The position numbers and the translations under genes were made by a program. Below are positions 1-13,900 of a stretch of 64,000 nucleotides of DNA, in pieces (position 1 is the first letter of the stretch; every line of letters starts with the position of its first letter). The DNA lies in the NCBI GenBank assembly GCA_037389465.1, contig JAZARR010000080.1:1240001-1304000 (forward strand), written 5' to 3'. The stretch is from Baylisascaris procyonis. Lineage: Eukaryota > Nematoda > Chromadorea > Rhabditida > Ascarididae. The notes beneath the pieces are model-generated. The model had not been told where the DNA came from. It ran no database searches and saw only the letters and a program-made list of their open reading frames with translations.

Positions 1-100
1 ACGCCACAGCCAAACTGCTGGTGTTTACCGCGGTCAGATCAGGTTGTTGATATTTACCGTTGCCAGATCGTTGCTTTTTACCGCGGCCAAGTTGTTTTCA
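1..100. repeat. Short degenerate repeat at window edge
   Basis: TTTACCG followed by a (C)GG(T/C)CA-like string recurs about every 25 bp at roughly 28, 54 and 78. The array probably continues left of the window. Confidence 0.5.
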
Positions 101-254
101 TAATGAGAGTGCCTAGTTTGTGTGCAGTAAACATATTAGGTCTTTTCATGTAGATTAATGTGTCAGCCTAGCGGGACGTTCGACTGTAATGAGGCGTTGT
201 TTAAATGAGTACGGTTGTCAGCTATGCCCTTAAAAATTTCCTTTAAAAAATTTC

Positions 255-256
<2 letters not shown>

Positions 257-318
<62 letters not shown>
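257..318. repeat. (AT)n microsatellite
   Basis: About 31 uninterrupted AT dinucleotides. Confidence 0.97.
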
Positions 319-321
<3 letters not shown>

Positions 322-3200
322 TCGCTGTGCGAACGTAATAGCGAATGTTTGATATGAAATTCGCCAGCAAAAGTACATGTTCTCCGAGAATTATTTATTC
401 AAAGTGTTATGTTGATATGTAGACCACATTTTACGAGTGTGCTTGATTGTGAGTAAAATCTGCTGTTGTTATGTTCCTAGTGCCTGAGTTGTCGTACGTA
501 AGCAGTCACCTTCGCCATCCAGTTACAAGTAAGGCGGAGGGAGGGGTAGGGGAGAGGAGAGGAGAGAAAGAAAGTAACGGCGTACATAAGGTATCTACAC
601 TCGAAGTTAGGGATCAACGAGGATTGATACGGATTGACGTATATCCAGAAGGTACATGCAAATGGGGGAGTTCTTCAAATTGCATAATAAATAGAGTCTC
701 TTCACTGAAGCTATCCATATCCTTTAAATCATTGAGTTGTTGATCTGCAATGGTTCTGAGCCACCTACTATGTTCAAACAGGCATTTCATGCGTTCATAA
801 AATTTTGCGCATATTGTAGTAAACCTTAAAGAAACCTATTTTGTTATATTTCGTATTCAAAAATGGTTAAGAAATTCTTTGAATGATTTGATGATTTTTA
901 ATGACATTGAGAATTGTGAATTATTTAGAAAGTATTGAACAGATATGCAAGACTTTTTAGAAAGAAACATTTTTTTTGTAACATAGATTTATTTTTCATT
1001 TTCGCGTATCTTGCTTTTGACCGCTTATTTATGATGATTACTTCTATAGTTTTTCGTTCTGTTTGCTCTTCTTTTTTAACGTCTTTAAAAACAAAAGGCG
1101 CTATTACAGGCGTTTTAATGCCACGATGTTCAGGAAGCAGAAGTAGAAACGTCCGGATATCCCGAGAATCCGGGATTATATGATGGTAAATTTTATGCTT
1201 CATTAGTTGGAGGTTATTTTACGGTTTCTTTTAATTCTTTCTTGAGAGGTGTAGAAAATCTTTTTGAGCGCAGAAAGAGTGTCGGCACTTTCATCGCTAA
1301 GAAGTAGTTAAGGTGTAATGAATGAAATTTGTAAACATTTTCTGATCGTGAGAGGGACGATTGCTTCATTGAAAAGTGTCCTATTCATGCGTTTGCCTTT
1401 ATTAGTTTATACGTTCATATCACTGAACGATTGCTTAATTCGTTCCATGGTGGATCGTATTATAGCGATTTGCTGTTGCCCTGGCGCACTAGATCGTTAG
1501 TCTTGATTGGTTTCATTCTTTTGCCTGAGATGGATGCGTCAGTGTTGCTTGTAGGGAAATGCTAATCCGGGTCATGTTATTTTATGAGGCGATGTGCTAA
1601 GTTCAAGACCTCCTTTAACATAACAGTTGATGTGGTGCGGTGGTGCGTTAGAGTGGTTCTGTGAAGTATGCCCCAAAGGGCGTATTGGTCGGTATAGACT
1701 AGATCCATTGTCCTACCTCCTCTTTTCTTGTGTTAATCAGTCTTTGTGTTGTTTATTTTAATATTGCCTCAGTTGATTGGTGTGCTATGGAGCAGTGAGG
1801 TGTTTATGCAAAAAGCACATAATGGAGATATGTTTAGGCTATGCCTATCCCTATTATGTGCTATGCCACCGGCCATTTCTGTTCGTTATTTAGAGTGCTA
1901 ATAAATCCTCTATTCCTTGGAGCATATTGTTGCGAGGTACATCGAGTCATCTGTTACTTATGGTCCCCAACGGGAAGGAGGGATGTTTATTTAAGTTGTT
2001 GAGGCTGTTTTTGTAGGAGGGAATAAACCGCATCTTCCATCTAGGAACTCCATGTTGTTTGCTTTAAGCGTTGTTGAGTAAATTAGTTGTATTGGGATGG
2101 TACTGTTTGTGAGGTTGAGAAGAGAACGAGCATATAGTTGGATCAGTAGGCAGCTGGCTGGCACACACTCTGTGCAAGATTTGTTTTTGATCTTCGTTGT
2201 AACAGTTGCTGGGTGCGATGCAAAGTGCACCATTGATTGCAATAAACTTCCACTACGCGCTTGCTTTGTGTAGTTAGAAGAAATTCAGCCGGAAGTTATA
2301 TATTCGAACACGTTGCAGTTTGCTATATTTTACTCATTAGACCTTTTAATATGCGATAGTTTAGCTATCGAGGATATGGGGCAAGTGATGCACTTGCTAG
2401 AATGTGGGAATTATTCATTTTGGTTTCCTCCATTGATTTGCTTTTTTGGCCAAGTTTTGAGCCTATCGCATCATTGTATGTGGTTAATTCAGTATGATGT
2501 CGTTGATCATGCTAAAAATTGATGGTATATGGTCAGCTCATCTTTGTTCCGTGTTGTTCGGTGTTAGATAGCTTTTTCGTGTTTTCAATTCGTTATCAGT
2601 ACACGTATTGGTCGTTTTTTAGTTTGTCTGTCTCATATGAAAAGGAGTTTTCTGATGGATGATGTAGTGAATAGAAATTTTCGCTTTCGTAATGTTTGTT
2701 TGCATTTGAGGAGCGCATTTAATCGGCGAAAGCGTCGAATGATTTTTATGTCCTTATGCAACGAAATGTTAAACGATGATAAGTGGTAGAAAGCTCAATT
2801 TTATTAATTCCATAGTCATATTTTACATGAGCCATCAAGTGGTGGTGTTATTATATTTTTTTAATTTCAATAATTTTTGCGTATGTGCGCGTTGGTTAAC
2901 TGTTGGATAGGTTAGGGTATATGAGGGAGAAGGTGGTCGTTGCAGAAGTGAACGAAGACTTGCATCCAGTCGTTTGTCTTCATGGTCAGTGCATTTCCTC
3001 CCTGAACTACTTTTGTGGTTTTCATCTTTCTTGTCATTAATATCCTTGGCAAATTGGTTTGCTAGTGGACATTCAAACAGGATGATACTATTGCATTTAG
3101 TCGTTGTTTTTGCAATTTACACTGCAAATCAGAAGCGGTATGTTGTCTCTGTCTATCTGACACTTCCAGATTGAAAGCCGTGGCTATCACAGCAAGAAGA

Positions 3201-3256
3201 TTTGGTGGTTGTGATGCGCTATTGTTGTTTTGGTGGTTGTGATGCGCTATTGTTGT
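3201..3256. repeat. Perfect 28-bp tandem duplication
   Basis: Positions 3201-3228 and 3229-3256 are identical, beginning TTTGGTGGTTGTGATGCG. Confidence 0.95.
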
Positions 3257-4180
3257 ATCTTCAATTTGTTTCACCTGGTTTCGAAGAAAGCTCATACTAG
3301 CAGGTATTGTAATTGGCTAATTCCGAAGACAAATGTCTAGAGAATGTGTGCAATTGGTCGAATGGATGAAAAAAGTCTCCATAATTATAGACTCTTCTAA
3401 TCAGCTTCGATTATTTATGCAACCGATTGGTCTACCGCTTACAGTTTCGAGTTTTCATAGCAGTGGTGGCTCAGCTAATAGGGTTTCGTGTTTGTAGTGC
3501 ACGTTCACAGAATTTTTTGCACATTTTTGTCGTTATATTTTTTGATTGTCCTAAATGCGAATGTGCTGATTCAAATAGCTTCGATCTGCAAACCATGAAG
3601 ATCGTGATGGCGAAACTTGATCGATTTGATCTGCACCATGGAATGAACCTGAGGCATTCCATATTTTGTGATTGAAAGCCTGTATAAAGTACAGGACTTT
3701 GGTTTTTCTGTATGATCAAGTACTGTGTTTACATATTCCGCTATATGGGCAACCGGAATTGGCGCAAGTTAGAGTAACTTTTCCAGTTGCATTATAGGTA
3801 GGGTACTAGCGACTCTACTTAAACTAGTTTTAGCCATTGTATCATACATTTACGGATAAGGAGAAGGGTTACGTTCATGACTTAAGTAGAGCTTACGGAA
3901 CGATTGTTCCTTTTCATAATTCGTTCGTTGAAAGCATTTGATGTAAGAACTAATTGGCGTTTTCTTTGATTCACTAACTCCACCGCATGCTTTCGCTTAA
4001 AAAATGTATTATACTTGAGTCGTGACTTGAGTTTATTTTTCAGTTTATTAAATATTAATTGTTGGCATTTTAAAAATGATTTATTAAACAGTATTTGATG
4101 TTTTTCCATCGCTGCAGAGTTTAGCGATTGGCGTATCGCGCCTCTTGTTCGGTGTATGAAGAATTTTTGAAAAGAATATT

Positions 4181-4182
<2 letters not shown>

Positions 4183-4233
<51 letters not shown>

Positions 4234-4235
4234 AT
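4183..4235. repeat. (TA)n microsatellite with TATG tail
   Basis: About 19 TA dinucleotides followed by interrupted TATATG units. Confidence 0.93.
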
Positions 4236-4793
4236 GCCTATTTATTTGCTTGTTTATTTATTTATTCGTTTATATTTATATATATTCTTGCAGTTTTGTG
4301 CTCTATGCAATTAATATTTTGCATTTTGAAGCGACCGATGTGACAATCCTTATCTCATCCAAATTTTTTGAATTAATTTTGATAAATCCTTACGTCGTTC
4401 ATTTTATCGTCCATTGTTCGGTTGTATTTTTCTGTTTTTCATTCTTTTTTCATCAGTTATCATACGAAATCATCGTTGAGATTATTACTGCTAATAATGC
4501 ATATAATTGTAGAAGTGTTCGTCTCTTTGTTATATTTTTCAAAATATATTTTGGTTGTTTCTGAATATCTTCATTTTTAATCTTTTCAAATGTTCATGAA
4601 TAACTGTCACCTTCTTTGATTGGTGCATCGTTTATAGATAAGTTATATATTTGCAGGGGTCAGTTGGAGTCATAATCTATAATTACAGGAGTCAATTGGA
4701 GTCGTAATCAAACTCATTCTAGTGGGAAGTCAGTTGTGTTAGCAGAGGCATTAATCTCACAGGGTATCATCACATTCCGTACGCGTCGTCGCG

Positions 4794-4916
4794 ATGAGGG
4801 CCCTGCCCCCGCGCGCGCCTCTTTTACTCACTGTTGCACTCATACTTTCACCTATCCGTGGAGTTCTTTTCGAACGTAACTCTCATTCAGGATTGTTCAA
4901 CGATGAAGTTGTCGAC
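4794..4916 (+). CDS. daf-4: Receptor exon 1: signal peptide
   Basis: The ATG at 4794 opens a short leader with a hydrophobic core, [11 protein letters not shown], typical of a secretory signal. A good donor (gtaact at 4876) would join out of frame to exon 2. The donor gtatgg at 4917 keeps phase 0, so it was chosen. The 5' boundary and the absence of extra upstream exons are inferred. Confidence 0.6.
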
Positions 4917-7900
4917 GTATGGTTTGCACAATTTTATTCAGATTTACATGAAGAGAGAAGGTGGTGAGGGGAGGGAAAGGGAAGGGGAGAGGTGAGCGAA
5001 AGGGGGTGACCGTTGTATAAACGGGTCTGTTCTATCGAGCAAGTTTGATCTTTGGTTCTTTTCTAAGATCTTCTATGCGCTTTGCATGTACGCAATATAA
5101 AGGGCAACTCTTTTGGATGTAACGATAAGTTCGCGTTTAATCATATAGTAATATGCAAGCGGCATTGACCGCTCTCATGTGCAGTCTCGGTTTGCATTTT
5201 ATTACGATTTTTCGCTGATAAGCGATGAAAAGACGTTTTGATTTATCTTTTGGTCCTTAACACAGGTGTTTTTGATTGAGTGGCGACTAGAGAGGAATAT
5301 TCACGTAAGACTGTTGGTGTGAGGCGTGTTTCTTCGATTTAGATAAACTGGCATTTGTGTGACATTTTATGAAGTAATATAAGATTACCTCTTATGCTTC
5401 ATTGTATAAGTTCATAAAAATATGGGATTTAGGGCTTATGTACGCTAGCAACAGTTGAAGAATGCAACGCAGCTGTTAATTTGTTTGCTCACAATTTTTT
5501 GTAGATCCATGCTTGCTATTTCATATTATTATTAAGCCCATTCAAGAGCGCCTATAAAAACCTAAGCAATACTGTCACCTTTATCCACTCAAGTCAAAGT
5601 GAATGAAAATGTTCATAAAGCTTAGTGCCGATATGTAAATTTGCATCCAGTAGTTATGCTAGTTTTCCGTTAGCATAATACTTCATTGAAATCGTTTTCA
5701 GTTAAAAGAAGTGGCAGGCGCCGTAAAGGTGGAACTGCCAGCGAGGCCGGTATTTTTGGAGAAACATGGCACTGAAGGTGTTAATTACAGTCTCGACAAT
5801 CGCTCAAGACCATTTATCTATTGTGATGTGAGTTGATTGTATTGTTCAACTTATTTCTTACTATCATTCTAGTTGCATTAGAGTGATTAAGGGGGGGATT
5901 GTTCTCCTGGTACCTCGCGGCGGAGGGGGAGGTAATTTAGCTAGAAAGGGGAGGGGGAATGAAAAAAATGTTGAAACGAGGTTTTCGGGAAATAATCACA
6001 GTAGTTGAAGTGGACGTACAATAAAGATGGCATTCCAACTTGCGGGTCTTGCGGCTCAGCGTTATTGATTAAAATGTCGTTCTAAATTGAGGTTGTGTGG
6101 GATGAATAAAACTGAATTCAGTACTACGATGTGAACGCGTGTGACCCGGCAGTACGGAACTGTCCAACGACGAAGATGTGCTATGCGGCTGCAAGCGATC
6201 ATCGACTTGGTTGTATGGCGGCGCTTGTCAACAACTCGTCTAGCCGTGTAAGGGCATCTCTAATTTTTTATTGTCGCATTACGCAGTAGGAGTTGTTGTG
6301 TTGGATTTTTGAAGGTATTATTTGGAATGGAGAGAGGGAGAGAATGGAGTTTGGAAGCGGTATTATTTGGGGTCATGGGGAACGAGGTTTAGTAGACGGT
6401 GAACATTTATTTATTTCTTAAGGCGTCTTCCGAAACACATGAATGATTTCTTTGAAATCTTTGCTTTACGATTGTGCAGATTTGAGGGGTCCGTGCATGT
6501 CCATACGCATGTTCGCTTAGGGACCAGGTCAGGCTCATTTTGGGCCCATTTTTGAGCGGTCACCACTATCCTGCTACATCGCCACTTTATGATCATTCAC
6601 ATTTGTGTGATTGAAGTGCTTAATTTGAGTCTTTCCAGGGATGGAATATTTTCTATCCCGTTATTTCAGGCAAAAGTGAGGCCTCAGGTGGGTTTTAGTC
6701 AGTACTTTTTACCCGCTCATGAGCTACTTTATGAGTTGAGTGAGCTACTTATGAGCTACTTAGCATTTTCGTTGTTTGTAGCAAGAATGTAGTTTTTTGT
6801 GGTATGGGAGTAGTTATGGTAAAATTAAATGAGTGATGCTGCGATATAATTCATGAGATGCTTAAATAGCGACACTAAAGTTTGTTTTATTGAGGGATAA
6901 TATTTTTAGCAAATCACGTTGAAAGGTTGTTGGATGCACGACGGGAACCTGGGTAACTGCGATAATGAGGCATGTGTGGCAGAGGAACGACCCACCGGAC
7001 ATGGCAATGCAGCACTGTTTTGCTGTTGCAGCACCCATCATTGCAACAGGCATATTCGATTCCCAGCACGCAGCCAACCCACAGGTATCCGTACGCATCG
7101 TTATGCCACTGAAATGCAAATATGGCGTCTTGGAGAAGGAAAGGAGGAGAGAGGAGTGTTTTTTAAAGTTTTTTTGGTAGCTATATTGAAGGTTTTTAAC
7201 TTCCATTGTTTACCTTGTTCTTTCGTTACCTCTAAGTAATGACGATTTCCTGAGCGAAGGTATCTTCCTCGCTATTAGTTGCTGTGAAAATACTTGCTCT
7301 CAAGTCGTTCATTACTAATAATTTGACACATATGGGCAGTTGTTTAAAGTAATTTTCTCTTCTAAACGTCTTCCTTGGCTGTAGTGTCTTAGCAGATTTC
7401 GATCCATTTTCTGTATGCATTGGAGTACCACTTCAAATATATTATTATATCGTATGGGAGGGGGAGGTAGGGTGAATGCCATGATGATTTCTACTACTTG
7501 AAATGAGGTTTAATGCCTCGAAAACTGAGTGGAAAATCTCTTTGCGACAGACTTAAAACCTGTTTTGAATGGTTGTAGTGGCACCATCGACATTGGCACC
7601 AGCCGAAGGTGATGATCCGGGTCTATTCTCATCGGATAGCTGGGTGGCTGCTGTGATCATATTCGGTATATTCATCGCATGTCTACTTGTGCTGGTCTGC
7701 TATTGGACGTATCGAGAGTTCAGAAGTAGTCAACATTATAAGGCTAAGGTATAATTGTTGCCTATTTCTACGGTATTTCTAACATTTGACCGATGTTGTT
7801 ATCAATTGATGTTGGACTGATACCGTTAGCTGATATTAAGTTGATGTCATTAAGTGATATTGGGCTAATTTTGTTGACGAACGAATTTGTTTAGGAAGTT

Positions 7901-10900
7901 ATTTTTTGATTTTATTGTCACTTGATATTGGACCGCTTAATGTCTCAAATTTTGCATACCTTAATTTACTTATGCAAATTTTCGTCCTCACTAAACATTC
8001 TAGTGATAAGGTGAAACCGTTGTGCGATAATGGTTTATAACGAAATCGTCTTTATAGGCGGCTGACGCGTTTTCATTGCCAAGGATGGGTGACGCTACGA
8101 ATCCGCTTATGGATTCTGCGAAAGAGGGCGGTTGTCGTAAAGTGACGGCTTTGGAGGTACAATTCTTGAATTTAAGTCGATTTTCTCATCTTTTGTTATT
8201 CCTAGCTATTTCTTTGCTTTCAGTGATGTATTAAGTTTTGAGTTTTGCACACCTGGTTGATGTTTTAAGAGGCCAAGTTGTATTTAACATTTTTTAAACC
8301 ACCATAATAATAATTTGCCATATTCTTGAAAGCTTGTTAGAAAGCAGTTGCATTTAGTCGCAGCTTGAAAATAAAGCTGCTAAAGTTTCATGAAAATGGC
8401 GTAATGCTTATCCATGAGCATAGCCAATTTAAATGCTTGTAATTCATTATTAGCAAGGTTCGTGAGGATTCACTAATTTAAGAGATGTAGGTTATGGGAA
8501 GGGTGCTGTGAGTTGGCACTGGCAGAATACAGTTCCCATCCCTGATGACCACTTCGCTTCTATTAATTTTTGCACGTACGTGTCACTTGCACTTATCTGC
8601 CTCTCACAAAAGTTCAGAATTAAGTGGGAGGGGAGGGGGGCGCTATGCCTGTTCCAGATCATTGTTTGATCTCTTCCTTCTCTGAAGCATTTACGGTGTG
8701 TTATTTTGCATGAATCTGTTTCACTGGAAGTAAGCTTTCAGTTGGTAGCTCGAGGTCGTTTTGGACAAGTTTCTCGAGGTCTGCTCGATGGAGCTGCCGT
8801 CGCAGTAAAAGTATTCCCATGCGTCGATGCTAACAGCTGGATCGTTGAGCAGGTGACACATTTATGTTTTCCTCTTTAGACTTTATAATTTCTTAAAGTA
8901 GACAATATGACGGTTGTAGAGGCACCGCAGGGTCTCCGAAATAGACTCCTGATATTGTTTGCTAGTTCTTAGGCAGCGTATTCTGGAGGTTTTGTGGCAT
9001 ATGGCTGGCATATTGCTAAACTGATTATGCTTTGTTTAGTTTCCTTTTGGCGAAACGCCATTTTATTGTTGCGAAGAAAGGGGTGGTCATAATATTGAAG
9101 TATTCCGAGGCAGTCGCACTATCTAAATTTAGTTGTTTCAAGATCTACCTCCTACCCTCCCCCCACCTACCCCCACTCCGCCTACCCAGAAGAGTGTGCT
9201 GAAGCGTCGAATTGCTCATGTATCTCTAGACGGGGAGTTACTTTATCCGCGATCGCACCTAGGCGCATTATCGGCTCATTTCCGAAAGGCTTTCCAGCTC
9301 ATTGCTTTTAGCCAGAACTAATCGCTTCTGCTTTTTAACCAGAATATATGGTTCCCCGATTTTCGAATCATTGTTTCGTGTGTGTTATGAAGCACTTTTC
9401 GGATATTGATGTTTGAATTTGAGGGAGAAGGTAGGGAGGAGTGACGTTACTTGATAGCGAAACCGTAAAACGGATCTGAAAAGGATGCCGCAGACAAAAA
9501 CAATCCGAGTTTCCGGATGACTTTTTCAAGATTTCATGAATTAACGATTTTCTCGTGTGCTTCTCCGTCGTTCAGTTTGGACTCGTTGCTTGAAAATTTC
9601 GCAGTTCGTGGCTGCTAGCTTTGACCCTCCTTCACCTCCTCCTTTCTCCTTCCCCTCTTCTTTTTGCTGGAAAGAAGTTGTCCAACATATGATTCCGCCT
9701 ATCATCAACTTTACAAGTTTTAGCAAATAAGTGATACATTAACTTGAGGCCTGCTGGTAGCTTGCGAGAGCGGGCTCCACCATTCGAGCATTGTTGACGT
9801 ATGCTTTCTTCTGAGTGATAGTGATGCAAAATCTGACTAGGCGTGTAGGCGGTAAGTTCCACGTCAACTTACTTAATGATAGTAGTAGTATCGAATATCG
9901 AAGTTAGTCAATCTCTAGTTAATGAGACTATTACTAAAAATCCCCTAACGAAGCAATCCGGGAGACGCTTATGTTGTTTAAAACATTCGATGGAAGGGTT
10001 GAGAGCAGCGGTTACCAATCTGATCACTATTTGTTTTTGTGTTAATGTTTATTCAGACGCTGTCATTCTCTTTCAGTGAGATGGTTGCATAGAAGTGCAG
10101 TCTAAAGTTTCGAGGATCTAGGATAACGTTTACAGCATGCAGGCTGCATTCCATTTCTGCAGAAACATTTTTGCCCTTTCTTTTCTTTAAATGATAGTTG
10201 AAATGAGACAGGTTCATTTTTTATTGAAGGAGATCTATGCTTTACCAGCGCTTCGCAAGCATGACAACATTCTTCGTTACATTGGTGCAGAAGTGCATGG
10301 CGATAAATATTGGCTGATCACCGAATTTCATGAGAACGGTTCTCTCCATGATTATTTAAAGGTGTGCCAGCAACTTGTTTTATTGAATTTGGAAGTCTGG
10401 GTCACCTAGTTTCTCTAGTTGTTGAGAGGGTCTGTTATGCCTGGTTGTTTCTAGGTAACTTTTTTGGGAGAGATCTATTTTTATACTTACGACGTTTTTG
10501 ATGGGAAAAACTTTTGGATTGTTGGAAACGATGGACATTTCTTGAGGTCATTGCGTGATGCATATTATTTGAGATTTCTTTGTCTTGATTTAATTCGTTC
10601 ATGAGTTGTGCACCGTATCACGGCGTAGGGCGGTAGGGCTACGGATCAACACTTGCCGTGAAGCGGGATGTATATCTAGGCACCGATTATTTTGCAACCA
10701 AAGTTGATCCATGCACACTTGTCATTCATTCACTACTTATGGTAATATGCAAGTGAACTCGGGATTCCCTATCCATTTTTTGATGATCAGGCATGTTGCG
10801 GATTTTTTTCATCCGTCCTTGCTGGTTTTTATTTCTAGACTTGAGGACCTAAGGGCCTTAAACCTGAACTTTGCAATTGCATATGCAGAAAGTTGTTCAT

Positions 10901-13900
10901 TGAAACATTCGTGTGTTGGAAAGGTAATATTTTCAGCCACATGTGCTCACGTTGCGTCAGGCATTGAAGGTGATTGCGACAATGTTGCGTGGATTATCTT
11001 TTCTCCATGAAGAGAGAACCGTCGACGGTGAACTCAAACCGTGCGTCGTACATAGGTTTGTTCTTTGGTATTAATCCAGCTAAGTTCTGTTAATGCAGCC
11101 GACTGCCTTTAACTAGCCGGCTGATTTGAATACAAAGGAAAAGAGGAAGTGCCTTTTAAGAAGTCATCTTTTATGAGCGCCTTGCAGTATTGTCTTTTGA
11201 TCTGTTCTATCCCAAGGAAGGTCTGGCGATGCCATGAGTGACGGAATTGACTTATTCAGTTTTCTTCGATTGCGGTTAGCGTTAGTAAGGTGAGGAATGA
11301 TGGCTGTTTTTTGAAAAATTTTCTCATAAAGACTACTCTATAAATAAGTTTAAAGTGAATCATGAATTGGAAATGAAAGGTGCATTAATTACGAGTGCTG
11401 TTTGAATAGCGGGCAGGAAAAGAATAACTTCTGATGGAGAGGGAGGAGAGGATGGTATGAGAATAGGGGAGAAGGTGAATGCTCTTAAGAACTTCTTTGT
11501 GTCCGGAAGTGCTTAAACTATGTTTCTTTCCTTCGTTTTTTGTAATGACTTTATGATGAATTAATTCATAGCGCGAAACACAGGCTGTCAGATAAGAAAT
11601 GGGCACCTTATTAGAAGTAATAATTGGATTGTTGATTACGTTAATCGAAATAAAATGCGTCCAATTGAAGAATGATTATGTATTAAAAATAGCCTCCATT
11701 AAAGTTGTAGCCATTTTCAACAACCGTTCTATTTTTTGTTGTCTTTGGAGAACCATTTAAGTTAGATCAGCTTACTAAGGCACGGTTTTCTTCTGGCTGT
11801 CTCCTCACTCGGGTATTTAAAAGTATGTGAAAGACATGACGTTCTTTTTACATCGTTCACTGATAGTAATCCTCGAAGACGGGTAGCGAATTAACGGGAA
11901 AACAGTGACCAGGTTACACTTAATGCTAGTTGAAGTAACATGAGTGGGAACGGTTGTTGAGGCTTCATAATTAGTGAAGGAAGGACTTTCTAATGGGCTT
12001 GCTAGTTCTGGCATATCGTAGAACTTCATATCATCCCCCTTCCATTTAATGCGCCGTTTCTGTTGATTATCTATCTGCTTTTCACGCTGAACTTTTGAGA
12101 GAAAAGTGACTTTCATCTTAGTATGCTCTTCGGGCTCGAAAAGCGACTTGATTGTTGCTTTTACTGAAAATTAAGGATCAGCGATAAAATACCGAATAAA
12201 TCTTAGAGAATTCGCTTTTTTCAAAGTCGTTGATGGCGAGACACTAAGTGTGCATCTGTGAGACGTATTGGGGTACCGAACAAGCATGTCTTGCCGATCT
12301 GAAGTAAAGCAGTATAGATTTTTGCAAGCACGTCTGAACGAGTGCAGGATGCATTGGTCTATCTCAGGTCCAGAGAATTTTGGTGTGATGAAATTGGTGG
12401 AAGTATTGCTGTCGGCCTATTCCCTTCTTCCGAAACCAACACGTCGGGCGTATATCAGTGGCGACTAAGGATGAAATATTGAGATCGGTTGAAAGCTTTT
12501 TTTCAGAGACTTCAAATCGCGAAATGTCCTCTTGAAGACCGACCTCACATCGGTGATCGCGGATTTCGGGCTCGCACTGAAATGTGAGAATGGACAGATG
12601 CCAGCTGAGGATCATCACGGACAGGTAGGGTGTCTTCGATGGTGAAATGAAGATGCGGTGATGTAGAATTTTGGAGTTGTGATTTTCGTGGTGCCATCTC
12701 TCATTGAAAATAATTATTATTTGAAAGGGATCAAGTGAATGTTTAAGCATTGCATCTGAAGTTCAGTTTATTTAATCAGCAGTTCAGTTTATTTTTGTCT
12801 CGGTCTTGTGTTCTGTGATGTTTTATTTACCTTATAAAATATTTTACTGAATGGTGTAGTTGATATATTTCCCTCTTCCGTCCACCTTTGCTGCCATTTT
12901 GCAGTCGTATGCTTCCTCATTTCAGTCCGTCGAGGTGATTTTTTCTTTCGTTTCACAGGTATTGCATATATGTTTTCAGGTGGGCACACGTCGTTACATG
13001 TCACCTGAAGTGCTTGAGGGTGCTACAGAATTCACGGCTTTCGCATTCCGTCAGATCGATGTATACGCAGCCTCACTTGTTATATGGGAAGTATTGTCTA
13101 GAACGACATTCATTGGAGGTTCTGTCTTTTTTGCATTAAACTAGGTCAAAAAGAGTGAAATCGACAAATTGAGGCTCAAACTTTTCGATGTTGTAGCTAT
13201 AAATCGTTTTCATATTCAAAAAGCTCCTACAGATTATTTGGTTGTAAAATTTCGCGTTATATAAATGTCATCGACCTTTAATATTTGCCCTCCGAATAGA
13301 GCTTTGTTGGCATTGAGCATGGAATGCTACAAAAATAGGTTATTGATTTCGTTTCTGCACCTAGTGTAAAGTTGCCGTTGTTTTAGAATGTTATCCCAGA
13401 GATTTATAATGTTGCATTATGTTTGAAAGGATGTGAATTTTCGTGGACTTCAAGAAAGGATATTTCAACATTTCAACGAAATTGAAGTGTATTTCGAGGG
13501 TGGTTATTCATTAATGTTCTTTTATAGGTTCGGTCATATTTTTCTTGCACAGTTTGGTGGATTGGTAACGATTTGAGTCTAAATGACTAGGTGTTTCATG
13601 CCTTTTGTGGGTATTATGATTTGTAGGTAATGTCTGAATTGTTGAGATGTGCATCGTTTATTTCATTCATATTGTTGTTCGTCTAATGTGTAATAATCTT
13701 AGGGGATAGCGTCGAAGAATATCGTCAACCATACGAGGAGGAGGCTGGTCTTCAACCATCGCTACACGATCTTAGAAGAATCGTTGCCGTTCAGAAGATT
13801 CGTCCTCGTATACGTCGTGCAGTCAAAGAACACAATGTTAGTAAAATCTTCAAATCCGTGATACTTTTGATGCTTTTGCCGCGCAAGAACGTTCCACGAT

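Larger units (their letters stand above)
101..4793. other. Upstream intergenic region, no convincing gene
   Basis: No open frame here resembles a known protein or shows a consistent exon chain. The stretch holds two TA microsatellites, a perfect 28-bp tandem duplication and, just before the receptor ATG, a repeated AGTCA(G/A)TTGGAGTC element at about 4663 and 4688. It probably contains the receptor promoter and 5' UTR, but no element can be named. Confidence 0.5.

Noticed and set aside
4794..4876. Shorter receptor exon 1 ending at the stronger donor gtaact
   Set aside because: It joins exon 2 in a frame that stops after about 30 codons.
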